Numbered from the stretch's first letter, positions 49,681-59,890 are shown. The stretch is 64,000 nt of DNA from Spirochaetaceae bacterium (GCA_017622235.1 JAGARN010000007.1:1-64000); one strand, 5' to 3'. Notes: generated from the sequence alone by a model not told the origin. Numbers and translations: made by a program.

Positions 49681-52520
49681 GTTCTATAAATTTATCAAAA
49701 ACTGAAGAAATACTAAAAAAAAACATTTACGATATGGATTGTATATTTGTGTTTCCTACAAAAATTGCGGCGGATACATGGGCGGAAAAACTTTTAGATT
49801 TTGTTCCAGCCTTCGCAATGGAAAGATTTATAGCCTGGGACACATTTAAAGGAGATGCGATTCGCTCTAGGCAACAAAATAAAACAAGTATACCCTCCAT
49901 ATTAAGAAAAATATATGCCCAATTTTTAATACAAAAGAATAATTCCTTAGTACAAGACGGGAAACCTTTGCTAACAACACTTATAAACCCAGATTTTGCA
50001 CAAGAATCAGATTCTTTTGCAGATTGGATTGCTTCTTTGTTGCCAGTTTTAAATTTGTGGAAAAAGGCATATGATTCAGCAACAAAGGAAGGTGATTTTT
50101 TTTCAGATCAAACAGATGCTGATTTATTAACTCTTTACACTGAATATAAAAATTTTTTAGAAAGCCATAACCTTTTTGACCCAGCATGGGAAGAGCCTCC
50201 TTTTGACGACAAAGGATTTAAATATATAATTTTTTATCCTGAAGTATTGAGTGATTTTTGCGAATACGAAAACCTGCTGCGTAATAATAGCCACATTACG
50301 ATAATTCCTGTAGCAGAAAAAGCTGAAAGGCTACCACCGCCGGAATGCAAGTTTTATAGCAACAGTCGTACAGAACTTAGAGAAACAGCTTTATTTATTA
50401 GGCAATTAGTTAAGCAAAAAAAATGTAATTATTCAGATATAGTTATAAGCGTACCCAATATGGATGCTTTGGGGGCTTATGTAATGCGTGAGCTAAAATT
50501 ATTTTGCATTCCGGCGGTGTTGCGTTCTGGACGTAGTCTTTCTGAATATGGTGCGGGGCGTTTTTTTCGCCAAGTTCAAGAATGTTACGATACAAACTTT
50601 GCCTTTGATGCACTAAAAGAACTTTTGCTCAACAAAAATTTGCCTTGGAAAGATACAGAAGCCATTGATCAGCTCATTCAATTTGGTATTGATAACTCTT
50701 GTATTTGTTCTTACGAACAAGATGGGCAAAGTTTTGACATATGGAAAGAATCTTTTAAAACCGACAAAAGAAGCGAAAGGGCAGAAACCCTTTACAATGC
50801 AATAAAAACAAACTGCAAAGCTATTTGCTTAGCAAGTAGTTTTGAAAAGTTACAGTCTGCGTATTTTCAATTTAAGAATGCTTTGTTTAACGAATCAGCT
50901 TTTTCTGATGAAAGCAATTTGGTTCTTGGTCGTTGTTTATCGGAACTTGCCAATCTTATTGATATAGAAAAATCCTTTAACGATATTCCTATAGAGCAAC
51001 ATTTTTCGTTTTTTGAATCAGTGATTTCAGATACTGAATATCTTGCACAGAATAAAACTTTAGGGGTTTCTGTTGTTCCATACAAATTGGCAGCATCTGT
51101 ACCGGCATACTGTCATATTATTCTTGACGCTTCTCAGGATAATATATCCGTTTTGTACAAACAACTAGGTTTTTTGCCACAAAGCAAAAGGTTGGGCTTA
51201 AAACTTTTGGATACAGAACCTTCCGCTTTTTTTGTAGAGTTGTATCGTAGACACAGTTTTCACCAAGTGCAGTTTTCTTGCTCGGAAAAATCATTTTCTG
51301 GTTACGGTATACCTCATTACTCCCTTGTGGCAAAAAAATGCGATTTGGTACTGCCAGAATCAGAAGCAACCTGCCATGAAGAAGATTTTATTTCTTCAGA
51401 AATTATTGCAATAAAAAACAAAAGTTTTCAAACACCAAATAAAAATCTACGTTTGTCTTCATGGCAGCAAATGGGCTTTGAAAATTGGTGTCTTACTGTT
51501 GATACAGAGCAAAAGCAAGTTTTTTCGCTACAGGACGAAACTTTGTTAAAGGACAGTATAGAAAAAACAATCGCCTCAAAAAAACACGAAGGTTTTTTTT
51601 CTGTTGACCAAACAGATTTATCTGATTATTTTACTTGCCCAAGACACTGGATCTTTAAGAATGTTCTTAGATTGAAAGAACCTGCTACTCGGGTTCAGCT
51701 TATGCAAGATACGTGGCAAGGAACAATTTATCATGACATAATAAGACGTTATCTTGAGTATTATAAAAATAATGAGTTGCCGCTAGATTCTCCACAGTTT
51801 ATTTCTACAGGGAAAACTGTACTTTCTTCAGACAATCAAAGTCGCCTGTGGGAATGTGTAAACTTTGCACTTGAACAATATAGAGCAAGTTGTATTACAA
51901 AACAACTTCTTGAAACCCAAAAAAAAGCTTATTATTTAACAGCTGAAGCTTTTTTGGTTTTCTTTTCGCAAGAATTTTCAGGTTGCAGAGTAAATGCGTT
52001 AGAAAAAGAAATTTCTTTCCAGCCGGATTGGTTGAAAGCTCTTTATCCCGATGTTATTTTAAACGGAAAGATTGATTGTGTTCTTATCGATACAGAAGAT
52101 AATGATATTATAATTGACTTTAAAAAAAATAAAACTCCTTCCATAAATGACTGTGGTGTTGGCAAAGATGGACTCATAAAGGATTTTCAGATTCCTATGT
52201 ATGTTACTCTTTGGGAAAAGGGGTCAAGGGTATCTTTTGTGAAGAACGCTTGCTTTATGAGTATTCAGCAATGCAATAGAACGAATATCGTTGGGCAGTC
52301 ACTTGGGCGAATAAAATCTATACCTAGATTTTCGACAGAAGAAATTAACGGATTTGAAAATATTCTTGATGTTTTTTCTTCCAAGGTGGAACAATTCATT
52401 CAAGAGATAAAAACTCAAAACTTTGCTCAACTAAAAAATGTAACCTATCAAATTTGTCAGGAATGCAAATGGAAAAAACTTTGTCGTACAACTTATAATA
52501 TTTCGGGAGAAAAAATATGA
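49674..52520 (+). CDS. addB: AddB-like nuclease subunit with Fe-S cluster motif
   Basis: This 948-residue protein is the partner of the AddA helicase-nuclease in double-strand break repair. The C-terminus holds a PD-(D/E)XK nuclease: GKIDCVLIDTEDN then IIIDFKKNK (about 797-820). Four cysteines fit the AddB iron-sulfur pattern: one in YFTCPRHW (about 653) and three in CQECKWKKLC (about 928-937). The N-terminus lacks a Walker A motif, starting directly at a VFPTKIAADTW strand, so this half is a non-ATPase helicase-like scaffold. Start is GTG at 49674, with AAAGGA upstream. It overlaps mazG and addA. Confidence 0.85.
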   Translation: MLSSINLSKTEEILKKNIYDMDCIFVFPTKIAADTWAEKLLDFVPAFAMERFIAWDTFKGDAIRSRQQNKTSIPSILRKIYAQFLIQKNNSLVQDGKPLLTTLINPDFAQESDSFADWIASLLPVLNLWKKAYDSATKEGDFFSDQTDADLLTLYTEYKNFLESHNLFDPAWEEPPFDDKGFKYIIFYPEVLSDFCEYENLLRNNSHITIIPVAEKAERLPPPECKFYSNSRTELRETALFIRQLVKQKKCNYSDIVISVPNMDALGAYVMRELKLFCIPAVLRSGRSLSEYGAGRFFRQVQECYDTNFAFDALKELLLNKNLPWKDTEAIDQLIQFGIDNSCICSYEQDGQSFDIWKESFKTDKRSERAETLYNAIKTNCKAICLASSFEKLQSAYFQFKNALFNESAFSDESNLVLGRCLSELANLIDIEKSFNDIPIEQHFSFFESVISDTEYLAQNKTLGVSVVPYKLAASVPAYCHIILDASQDNISVLYKQLGFLPQSKRLGLKLLDTEPSAFFVELYRRHSFHQVQFSCSEKSFSGYGIPHYSLVAKKCDLVLPESEATCHEEDFISSEIIAIKNKSFQTPNKNLRLSSWQQMGFENWCLTVDTEQKQVFSLQDETLLKDSIEKTIASKKHEGFFSVDQTDLSDYFTCPRHWIFKNVLRLKEPATRVQLMQDTWQGTIYHDIIRRYLEYYKNNELPLDSPQFISTGKTVLSSDNQSRLWECVNFALEQYRASCITKQLLETQKKAYYLTAEAFLVFFSQEFSGCRVNALEKEISFQPDWLKALYPDVILNGKIDCVLIDTEDNDIIIDFKKNKTPSINDCGVGKDGLIKDFQIPMYVTLWEKGSRVSFVKNACFMSIQQCNRTNIVGQSLGRIKSIPRFSTEEINGFENILDVFSSKVEQFIQEIKTQNFAQLKNVTYQICQECKWKKLCRTTYNISGEKI

Positions 52521-55500
52521 GCCAGCAAAAGGTGGAGCAATGGCTGTTATTTGGGGATGGAACAGATAAAAGCCCTGAACTCAGTTTAGAACAACGAAAA
52601 GCAGTAACCTGTATGCAAAATACAGTTACCGCCGCTGGAGCAGGTTCTGGAAAAACCTTTGTTCTTTCTCGAAGATATGCTTATTTGGTGTGTGTAAAAA
52701 AATATAAGGTAAGTGAAATTCTTACGTTGACCTTTACTCGTAAGGCTACTGGCGAAATGTACAGTAGAATTTATAAAACTCTCGCAGAGATTGTTGAGCG
52801 TTTTGAAGATTTTTACGCAAAGCAAGCAATCCAGGAGTTTTTTACTGCAAAAATTCAAACTTTAGACACTTATTGTTCCTATATCGTAAGAAAGAAAGCT
52901 CATAGTTTTGGTATAAGACCAGATTTCGTTATAGATAAAGACCGGGCTGAAGAATTAGCTCGGCAAACTGTTTTGCCATTTCTTCTTTCTCATAGAGAAA
53001 ATCATGGTTTGCAAATTTTAACAAAAACAAACTCGATAGAAGATTTGGCAGAAGGCTTGTTTGTTGACACAATACTTCGCTATTCCACAATATGCAATCC
53101 AATAGATTTTTATTCTGTTGCAGAAAAGCAATATCAGTTTGCTTGTAAAGAATGGACTTCAATATGTAGCAAAGTCGATTCGCTTATTATTCAGCTAACA
53201 CAGTTGAATAAAGAAGCAGATTCAAAAAAAACTACTAAGTTTCATTCTGAACTTAAAAGGCTGCTTGCCTTATCGTCACCAGAAACAAATCAGTATATTG
53301 ATTACAGCATTTATGTAAGCAATGTGGCAAAGATTTCTTTGCAAGGGCAAAAAATAGATACAAATCCTTGTGTTGCAGTTGTTAAAGAACTTCGGGAACT
53401 TTTAGATGATATTTCTTCTTTAGCCTTGTTTCTTAGTTATTATCCTGTGATTCAAGAGTTAATACCTTTGCTAGATGAGTTTCAGACAAATTATAATCGC
53501 AAAAAACGGCAAGCAGGAATCCTTACCTTTGCGGATTCTGCACAGTTGGCGTTGGCTACGTTGCAGAAATTCCCTGATGTTAGACAGGCAGAAAAAGAAA
53601 CCTACAAATCTATAATGATAGACGAGTTTCAAGACGATAACGAATTACAAAAGCAACTTTTGTATTGTCTTGCAGAAAAACTTAATCAAAGTAACCAAGG
53701 TAAGGTAAGGGCAGAGCAACTAGAGCCAGATAAGCTTTTTTTTGTAGGTGACGAAAAGCAATCGATTTATCGTTTTAGAGGAGCTGATGTTTCTGTATTC
53801 CAAGAGTTGTCTCAAGAACTTAAGGAAAGCATAGAAGATAAAAGTCAATCGGCTTTATTGCATCTTTCCTACAACTATCGTTCTCAGCCAGATTTAATTG
53901 ATTCTTTTAATAAAATTTTTGGAGGCTACGTAGCAGAGGACTCAACTAAACATCCTGGTATATTTAGAGAGGCAACATTTTTTTCGGATAAAAAACTTCC
54001 AGGGTATGAGGCCGGATATACAGAAACAATTGCAGGTATTGCTGCCGAAAAAAAACGAGTAGGGAAAGGTCACGTAAGGTTTTGTTTTTTTAACACTGAA
54101 TTAGAAAGTGAAAATGAAAAACCTTTGCCAAAAGAAGAGTGTGAAGGGAGTTTTGTGGCAGAAAAAATAAATGAATTGATAAAAGAACAAGGTTATAATG
54201 CAAGGGATATAGCTTTACTTTTTCGTTCAACAACTCATCAGTATCAGTATGAAAAATATTTACGTATAAATAATATTCCATATTGTTCAGAATCTGGTGG
54301 TAGAATTTTTATTGATGGTCCAGCAAATGATATCTATTGCTTTTTAAAACTTTGTCTCTACCCAAAAGATATTTCAGCTTATAGTATTTTGTTGCGTTCT
54401 CCTTTTGTGGCTCTTTCTCATCAATCCATGGAGAAGGTAATAAATTGTAGCCAACAGTCAATTTTTGATGCTTCTGTTGCAGATGAATTGCCAGAAGTAG
54501 AAAAAAACAAGTTTCTACACGGGTGCAAAATATACGAACAGGTTAGGCAATATGCTGGTCTTGAACCACTATCCGATACCGTTTGTCGCTTGTGGTATGT
54601 TTTGGGCTATCGTTATGAAACACTTTGGAATGCAACCGTAAGGCAGTATTCAGAAATATTTGATTTCATTTATCAACTGGCTTGTCAAGCTGATCTACAA
54701 GGAAAAAGCTTAGCCAGTTTTATTGATTGGTTAGAAGCAATAGAAAGCCAAGAAATAAAGATGGATAATATGGATATTCCTTTAGAAAGGGGTGATAGTG
54801 TTCGTTTAATGACAATTCATTCTAGTAAAGGATTAGAGTTCCCTGTTGTATTTTTGTGCGATTGTAGCAACCAAGGGGTTGTGAACAAAAATGACAAGGC
54901 TGTATATTATAGCAAAGATTGGGGGATTACATTTAATTTGCCACCTCTTCCGGGAATGCCTAGTAACTCGAAAAATTATTTTTACAGTAAAGCAAAAGAA
55001 CAAGAAGAAAAAGAAGAAGAAGCGGAACTACGTCGATTGTTGTATGTGGCAATGACACGTGCAGAAAAAGAACTTTTTGTTGTAGGTAATATAAACGGAA
55101 AAACATATTTTAATAATGTGGAAGATGATTATTCAAAGGTATGTCGTTCATTTACAAAAATGTTACAGCCAATGTGTCTTACTCACTTAAACAAACAACC
55201 AGATGCACCTTTTGTTTTTGAAGAAATTCCAGCAAGGCAATATCAGGTTGCCCAAGAAACAACAGAAAATACTAAAGAAAACAAAGCTGCTTTCGTAAAC
55301 GAAACTTATTGCTTTTATAAGGATGCAGTTCAGGTAAAAGAAGAAGTAATTCCTTGGCCTTACAGAGATCCAAGCAGCTTTGAACCTGAATTTGTTTCCG
55401 GTGAACATAAAGATGATGTAGCTGATGAAATATCTATTTTGGTAGAAAGTACAAAGGTTGCAACAGAAAATTCTTTTGGCTTTTCTTACGCTGACTTTGG

Positions 55501-55987
55501 TACGGCGGCTCATTTTTGCCTAGAAATGACTTTAAATGCAAATGACGTAGTTTTTCCTACGAAATTAGTTAGAGCTTTGTCAGATAAGCAAGTAAAAACA
55601 CTACACTTAATATGTAGCGATATGGCACAAAGATTTATTTCTTCTGACTTGGGAAAAAATGCGTTAAAGTCTTTGTGGCGACGTACAGAGTTTCACTTTA
55701 AATTTAAAATTCAACGTTGCATATTGAACGGAATAATCGATTTGATTTTTCGGGATTATGAGGGTTTTTTCAATATAGTAGATTACAAAACAGATAAAAA
55801 AGAGAATCCCCAGCTATATTATGTTCAACAGGGAATTTATCGCAAGGCAGTAGCTGCAATTTTTGGTGTGCCAGAAAATACAATACGTTGTTTTTTGTTT
55901 TACCTACGAAGTGGTAATGTTGTTGATATAACTGAAAATTGTAACGAAATAGATTTGTATCAGATTATTCAAGAATCTTTTGAATAA
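52517..55987 (+). CDS. addA: AddA-like UvrD/Rep helicase-nuclease
   Basis: This 1156-residue protein has all superfamily 1 helicase motifs: AGAGSGKTF (about 39-47), MIDEFQDDN (about 367-375), VGDEKQSIYRFRGAD (about 411), LSYNYRSQPDL, MTIHSSKGLEFPVVFL (about 763) and YVAMTRAEKEL (about 842). The C-terminal RecB-type nuclease has GIIDLIF then NIVDYKTDK (about 1072-1092). With AddB it resects DNA ends before RecA loading. It overlaps addB by four bases (ATGA). Confidence 0.93.
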   Translation: MSQQKVEQWLLFGDGTDKSPELSLEQRKAVTCMQNTVTAAGAGSGKTFVLSRRYAYLVCVKKYKVSEILTLTFTRKATGEMYSRIYKTLAEIVERFEDFYAKQAIQEFFTAKIQTLDTYCSYIVRKKAHSFGIRPDFVIDKDRAEELARQTVLPFLLSHRENHGLQILTKTNSIEDLAEGLFVDTILRYSTICNPIDFYSVAEKQYQFACKEWTSICSKVDSLIIQLTQLNKEADSKKTTKFHSELKRLLALSSPETNQYIDYSIYVSNVAKISLQGQKIDTNPCVAVVKELRELLDDISSLALFLSYYPVIQELIPLLDEFQTNYNRKKRQAGILTFADSAQLALATLQKFPDVRQAEKETYKSIMIDEFQDDNELQKQLLYCLAEKLNQSNQGKVRAEQLEPDKLFFVGDEKQSIYRFRGADVSVFQELSQELKESIEDKSQSALLHLSYNYRSQPDLIDSFNKIFGGYVAEDSTKHPGIFREATFFSDKKLPGYEAGYTETIAGIAAEKKRVGKGHVRFCFFNTELESENEKPLPKEECEGSFVAEKINELIKEQGYNARDIALLFRSTTHQYQYEKYLRINNIPYCSESGGRIFIDGPANDIYCFLKLCLYPKDISAYSILLRSPFVALSHQSMEKVINCSQQSIFDASVADELPEVEKNKFLHGCKIYEQVRQYAGLEPLSDTVCRLWYVLGYRYETLWNATVRQYSEIFDFIYQLACQADLQGKSLASFIDWLEAIESQEIKMDNMDIPLERGDSVRLMTIHSSKGLEFPVVFLCDCSNQGVVNKNDKAVYYSKDWGITFNLPPLPGMPSNSKNYFYSKAKEQEEKEEEAELRRLLYVAMTRAEKELFVVGNINGKTYFNNVEDDYSKVCRSFTKMLQPMCLTHLNKQPDAPFVFEEIPARQYQVAQETTENTKENKAAFVNETYCFYKDAVQVKEEVIPWPYRDPSSFEPEFVSGEHKDDVADEISILVESTKVATENSFGFSYADFGTAAHFCLEMTLNANDVVFPTKLVRALSDKQVKTLHLICSDMAQRFISSDLGKNALKSLWRRTEFHFKFKIQRCILNGIIDLIFRDYEGFFNIVDYKTDKKENPQLYYVQQGIYRKAVAAIFGVPENTIRCFLFYLRSGNVVDITENCNEIDLYQIIQESFE

Positions 55988-56049
55988 TCTGATACACTAT
56001 AAACTTATGATTTTTTTTGTAAAATTCCTCAAAAAACTTTATAAATATA

Positions 56050-56078
56050 ATGACTTCTCTTTGAAATAAGTATATAAT
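56050..56078 (+). promoter_or_regulatory. Promoter of the OmpL47-like gene
   Basis: ATGACT (56050-56055), 17 bases, then TATAAT (56073-56078). A TGGAGG ribosome site follows (56098-56103) before the ATG at 56110. Confidence 0.6.
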
Positions 56079-56109
56079 TTCAGTACTGTATTATCTCTGG
56101 AGGTTTTTA

Positions 56110-57081
56110 ATGAAGAAATTATTTGCCGTAATTGCTTGCATATTTGTTTTAAGTGCAGTAATGGCACAGAGCGTGGAACCTGTTCGCAAGGTTTGGAATG
56201 ACGGCACAACAGATTATATTCCGCTAGGAACTGAATTTCAGTTGAGGGCAGAAAATCTGGATCCTGAAACAGGTGATATAATCTACACCTATAATTCAGG
56301 AGAGGCAACAGTTTATCAAAATCCTGTTCCTCTTACAGAAGAAGGTCCAATCGTTATTTCTTGGGCCACAAAGGATTTATGGGGCAACATAACAAATGCA
56401 AAAACCTATTCGGCTATCGTTGATGGAACTGCACCAGAAGTGAAATTTCTTGTAAATGGTCCTTCTTATATGGATTCAGATGGAATTTTCTATGTTAGAG
56501 AAACAACAGGTATTCAGTTGTTTGGCGAAGATGAGCTTTCTGGAACAGAACATATCTTTGTAAATCTTGGTGAAGGGGATTTAACTGATGTTAAGGGTGA
56601 TACCTTTGTTTATCTAGTAGATAGGGAAGATGGTGAGATCGCAGTTGAATGTGTTGCGGTTGACTATGTTGGAAATGCTTCTGATAAATTTGAATCTTAT
56701 ATTTATTTAGACAACACAGCACCAACTGTTTACATTGACATTGACAAGACTCCTGTAGAAATTAGTGGTGTTCAGTATGTAAGTCCAACAACTAAGTTTA
56801 CATTGTCGGCAAGAGATGAACTAGCTGGAGTTGAAGGAATTTATCTTTCTTTAGACGGTCAAGACTTTGCAAAATACGATGCAAGTCAACCTCTTATGGT
56901 GGCAGAGCCAGGGGAACACGTTATTAGAGCATATGCAAAGGATAATTTGGGCAACGTAAGTAGTGTTGCAGAAATGTCATTCTCTACAAGATTGACACTG
57001 CCACCTGCAAATTTGTACTTGAATGTTGGAAACCAATCTGGAACAACAACACAGAGTGCAACAACTAATGTTGAAAAATAA
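56110..57081 (+). CDS. Secreted Ig-like/OmpL47-type beta-sandwich protein
   Basis: This 323-residue protein has a signal peptide (LFAVIACIFVLSAVMAQS) and then three beta-sandwich repeats with the consensus of OmpL47-like and bacterial Ig-like domains: TYSAIVDGTAPEVKFLVNG, SYIYLDNTAPTVYIDID and HVIRAYAKDNLGNVSS. Each has the DxTAP-V and DxxGN pairs. A threonine/glutamine-rich tail (SGTTTQSATTN) ends the protein. Members are surface or periplasmic and can bind host matrix in Leptospira; function here is unknown. Single gene with its own promoter and terminator. Confidence 0.75.
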   Translation: MKKLFAVIACIFVLSAVMAQSVEPVRKVWNDGTTDYIPLGTEFQLRAENLDPETGDIIYTYNSGEATVYQNPVPLTEEGPIVISWATKDLWGNITNAKTYSAIVDGTAPEVKFLVNGPSYMDSDGIFYVRETTGIQLFGEDELSGTEHIFVNLGEGDLTDVKGDTFVYLVDREDGEIAVECVAVDYVGNASDKFESYIYLDNTAPTVYIDIDKTPVEISGVQYVSPTTKFTLSARDELAGVEGIYLSLDGQDFAKYDASQPLMVAEPGEHVIRAYAKDNLGNVSSVAEMSFSTRLTLPPANLYLNVGNQSGTTTQSATTNVEK

Positions 57082-57103
57082 TATCCTTGTTTATTAAGTG
57101 AAG

Positions 57104-57144
57104 GACTGTCCTAGAAGTTTAAAAGTTTCGGGACAGTCTTTTTT
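57104..57144 (+). terminator. Terminator of the OmpL47-like gene
   Basis: GACTGTCC (57104-57111) pairs with GGACAGTC (57131-57138), followed by TTTTTTA. Confidence 0.85.
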
Positions 57145-57153
57145 ATTAGCAAA

Positions 57154-58545
57154 TTACCAAAATACGCTAGCAACTTTGTCTATCGCTTTTTTAAACCAAT
57201 TTGATTGTGCAACATTATTAACTGCAACCAGCGGAATCTCTGCTAAAGTAGTACCTGCTAATTCATAGGTTATTTTTCCGATTACATCCCCACAAGCAAT
57301 CTCGCCTTGTACAAAGGTTGGCAGCGTTACGGTGTAAGTTACATCTTTAGCTGTTTGGTTTGGTGTTTGCTGCGGAACAATGGCTGGTACGGTAAGAGAT
57401 TGATTCTTTGCAGGAAGCACTGCAACGGCATTTTTTGTACCTCCGAGTACCGGTAAGGTAAAAGGTTCAAAAGTATCCCTAGGTCGTGTGGCAAAACACG
57501 TAAATGCCCATTCCATTAAGGTTGTTGCGTCTGCAACTCTGTAGCGATTCCCTTCTACAGACCCAGAACCAGGACCTTTCATTGTTATGGAGATATAGCG
57601 ACTTCCGTTGCGTTTTGCTGTTAGTGAAAGATTATATCCTGATTCAAATATGAATCCTGTCTTTAGTCCATCGCAACCTTCAAGTACACCTAGTAATTTG
57701 TTAGTACTAGGTTGAAAGATGGGTTGCTCAGTGTTATTTTCTTTGTGCCAAGGTGCAAGATTGTGTTGCTGAGGGTAAGATATGGATTTTTGGGAATGAA
57801 ATTTATCTAAGGCTTCTGGATATCGTTCAATGTAAACTTTGGTAAAGGCTGCAAATTCCCTTGCTGTAGTTAAGTTCAATTCGCTATAGCCAGAAGGTTC
57901 AACAAAGCGTGTATTCTTTAGTCCAAGATTTTGCATCTCTTGGTTCATTCGCTCTACAAAGTTTTCAACTGAACCACTTACATAATGGGCTACAGCTATT
58001 GCTGCATCATTACCAGAAGCAACAGCTAGACCCAAAAGCAATTCTTCTAGGGTAACATTTTGACCTTCTCCCAAAAACATAAGAGACGACATTGGTGGAG
58101 CATTTATTGCCCATGATTCTGGTGGCAAAGGAACAATGTCCTGTAAGGAAATACGACCTGTTTCTATTTCTTGAAAAACTACATACATTACTACAAGTTT
58201 TGTCATAGAAGCTGGAGGAATTATTTCGTCAGCGTTTTTTTCGTACAGGATACAGCCGTTAGAAGCATCAATCAAAATGGCAGAGTCGCAATATAATTCC
58301 AACTGAGCCGGAGTTACTGGATATGGCAAGGGTTGAATATTTTGTGTTGGGTATAGATTTGCAATGGTTTGTTCAAACGCAAGTTTTTCTTCTGCTGAAA
58401 GGATAATTTGTTCTGGATTAGCTAATTTATTTGAGTAGACCAAAAAAATAATTGCTAAAATTATTCCCACTAAAACGCCAGCTAAAGTTGAGTATTTTAC
58501 AATATTTGACAAATGATTTTGTTTGGTTTTCATGTCATTCATCAT
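57154..58545 (-). CDS. dacA: D-alanyl-D-alanine carboxypeptidase (penicillin-binding protein 5/6 family)
   Basis: This 463-residue serine carboxypeptidase trims the terminal D-alanine of peptidoglycan stems. The active-site motifs are PPASMTK (about 112, SxxK), ASGNDAA (about 175, SGN) and GLKTGF (about 295, KTG). An N-terminal membrane anchor (TLAGVLVGIILAIIFLVYS) and a C-terminal beta domain with an amphipathic end (NWFKKAIDKVASVFW) complete the type. No ribosome site is visible; a TATGAT box lies seven bases before an internal ATG at 58533, so the true start may be there rather than 58545. Confidence 0.92.
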   Translation of the reverse strand: MMNDMKTKQNHLSNIVKYSTLAGVLVGIILAIIFLVYSNKLANPEQIILSAEEKLAFEQTIANLYPTQNIQPLPYPVTPAQLELYCDSAILIDASNGCILYEKNADEIIPPASMTKLVVMYVVFQEIETGRISLQDIVPLPPESWAINAPPMSSLMFLGEGQNVTLEELLLGLAVASGNDAAIAVAHYVSGSVENFVERMNQEMQNLGLKNTRFVEPSGYSELNLTTAREFAAFTKVYIERYPEALDKFHSQKSISYPQQHNLAPWHKENNTEQPIFQPSTNKLLGVLEGCDGLKTGFIFESGYNLSLTAKRNGSRYISITMKGPGSGSVEGNRYRVADATTLMEWAFTCFATRPRDTFEPFTLPVLGGTKNAVAVLPAKNQSLTVPAIVPQQTPNQTAKDVTYTVTLPTFVQGEIACGDVIGKITYELAGTTLAEIPLVAVNNVAQSNWFKKAIDKVASVFW

Positions 58546-58593
58546 ATTAAAAAAGGGAAAAAAATTCCATACTTCTTTTCACAATAGAATATA

Positions 58594-58622
58594 TTGCAGA
58601 AAACTTTGCATATCGATATACT
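58594..58622 (+). promoter_or_regulatory. Promoter of the amino-acid binding protein gene
   Basis: TTGCAG (58594-58599), 17 bases, then TATACT (58617-58622). A GGAGGT ribosome site follows. Confidence 0.65.
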
Positions 58623-58655
58623 TATTAGATATGTTTTGTTTTGGAGGTAACTAAA

Positions 58656-59486
58656 ATGACAAAGAAAATTATTGCTTTGTTTGCTGCCCTTATGATTGTC
58701 CTTCCTGTAATGGCTGGTGGAAAGAGAGATGTTTCCGTAATGGAAAAAATTAAGGCAGATGGAAAAATCGTTCTTGGTACATCTGCTGATTATCCACCCT
58801 ATGAGTTTCACGCACTTATTGACGGCAAAGACACTATTGTAGGATTTGATATTTCTATTGCACAGGAAGTCGCTAAAGATTTGGGTGTAGAACTTGAAAT
58901 CAAAGATATGAACTTTGATGGTTTGTTAGCTGCATTGGTATCCGGAAATGTGGATTTTGTAATTTCTGGAATGACACCCACAGAAGAACGCAAACAAAAT
59001 GTTGATTTTTCTGACATCTACTATGAAGCTGTACACGGTGCTGTAATTCGTGTTGCAGATGAAGCAAAATATGGTTCTAATCCAGCTTCATTAAAGGATG
59101 TGGTTATTGGTGCACAGAAGGGTGCAATTCAGGTTGGAATCGCAAAGGAACAGATTAAAGGTGTAACGGGTACAGATTTGGACAACAACCATCCTCAAGT
59201 TAAAGAGCTTGGAACATTGCCCGACTTAATCATGGAAGTAAAAAACAGCAAAATCGAAGCTGTAATTGCAGAGCTCCCTGTTGCAAAGGCATATGTTAAT
59301 GCTAATCCAGATTTAATGTTGGCAGAGTACACTTTTAAAGATACAGAAGGCGGTTCAGCAATAGCAATCAAAAAGGGTAACGCAGATTTAGTTCAAGCTA
59401 TTAACGCAACTATTGCTCGGCTTATTGCAGAAGACAAAATTACAGCTTTTGTTGGAGAATCAAGTCTTTTGGCAGATAATCAATAG
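58656..59486 (+). CDS. Amino-acid ABC transporter substrate-binding protein
   Basis: This 276-residue periplasmic protein belongs to solute-binding family 3 (polar amino acids). It has a signal peptide (IIALFAALMIVLPVMAGG) and then GKIVLGTSADYPPYEF, IVGFDISIAQEVAKDLGVELEI, FDGLLAALVSGNVDFVISGMTPTEERK and IGAQKGAIQ. The start at 58656 is chosen because GGAGGT lies before it; a TTG at 58641 overlaps that ribosome site. No permease or ATPase follows: a terminator ends the transcript, so its membrane partners lie elsewhere. Confidence 0.92.
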   Translation: MTKKIIALFAALMIVLPVMAGGKRDVSVMEKIKADGKIVLGTSADYPPYEFHALIDGKDTIVGFDISIAQEVAKDLGVELEIKDMNFDGLLAALVSGNVDFVISGMTPTEERKQNVDFSDIYYEAVHGAVIRVADEAKYGSNPASLKDVVIGAQKGAIQVGIAKEQIKGVTGTDLDNNHPQVKELGTLPDLIMEVKNSKIEAVIAELPVAKAYVNANPDLMLAEYTFKDTEGGSAIAIKKGNADLVQAINATIARLIAEDKITAFVGESSLLADNQ

Positions 59487-59507
59487 TTTTGTTTAATTAT
59501 TGATTTA

Positions 59508-59539
59508 GGGCTGGTAGCTTGGCTACCGGCCTTTTTTTT
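59508..59539 (+). terminator. Terminator after the amino-acid binding protein gene
   Basis: GGGCTGGTAGC pairs with GCTACCGGCC across a TTG loop, followed by eight T. Confidence 0.88.
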
Positions 59540-59583
59540 ATTTTACATATTGTGTCATAGTAGGTGAGAGTGTGGGTGAAAAC

Positions 59584-59612
59584 TTGACGATTTAACTATT
59601 ATGAAATATAGT
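59584..59612 (+). promoter_or_regulatory. Promoter of the hydrogenase-sensor operon
   Basis: TTGACG (59584-59589), exactly 17 bases, then TATAGT (59607-59612). The leader holds AAGGAAGG before the GTG start at 59648. Confidence 0.7.
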
Positions 59613-59647
59613 AATAGCTAGGTTTTGTGTTTTAAGGAAGGTGGGAA

Positions 59648-59890
59648 GTGAAGACTGTTACAATTTGCATGGGTAGTTCTTGTTTCAGCAGAGGTAATGC
59701 AGCTAATGCAGAAGTGGTTCAGCGTTTTATTGTGGAAAACGGTCTCGAAGATAAGGTTTTTGTAAAGGGTTGCTTGTGCGAAGGCGAATGTAAAAATGGC
59801 CCGAATGTACGCATTGACGGAAAACTTTATACAGATGTTTCTCCTGAAACTTTAGGGGATTTATTGACTAAAGCTTTGGAGGCTGAATAA
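59648..59890 (+). CDS. Thioredoxin-like [2Fe-2S] ferredoxin (NuoE-like)
   Basis: This 80-residue protein is the thioredoxin-fold [2Fe-2S] type found alone or in NuoE/HydC subunits. The four expected ligands are in CMGSSC (residues 7 and 12) and the GCLCEGEC stretch (about 42-48). It starts with GTG behind AAGGAAGG. The stop overlaps the ATG of the sensory hydrogenase by one base, so it likely passes electrons to or from that protein. It is the first gene of the operon. Confidence 0.85.
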   Translation: MKTVTICMGSSCFSRGNAANAEVVQRFIVENGLEDKVFVKGCLCEGECKNGPNVRIDGKLYTDVSPETLGDLLTKALEAE

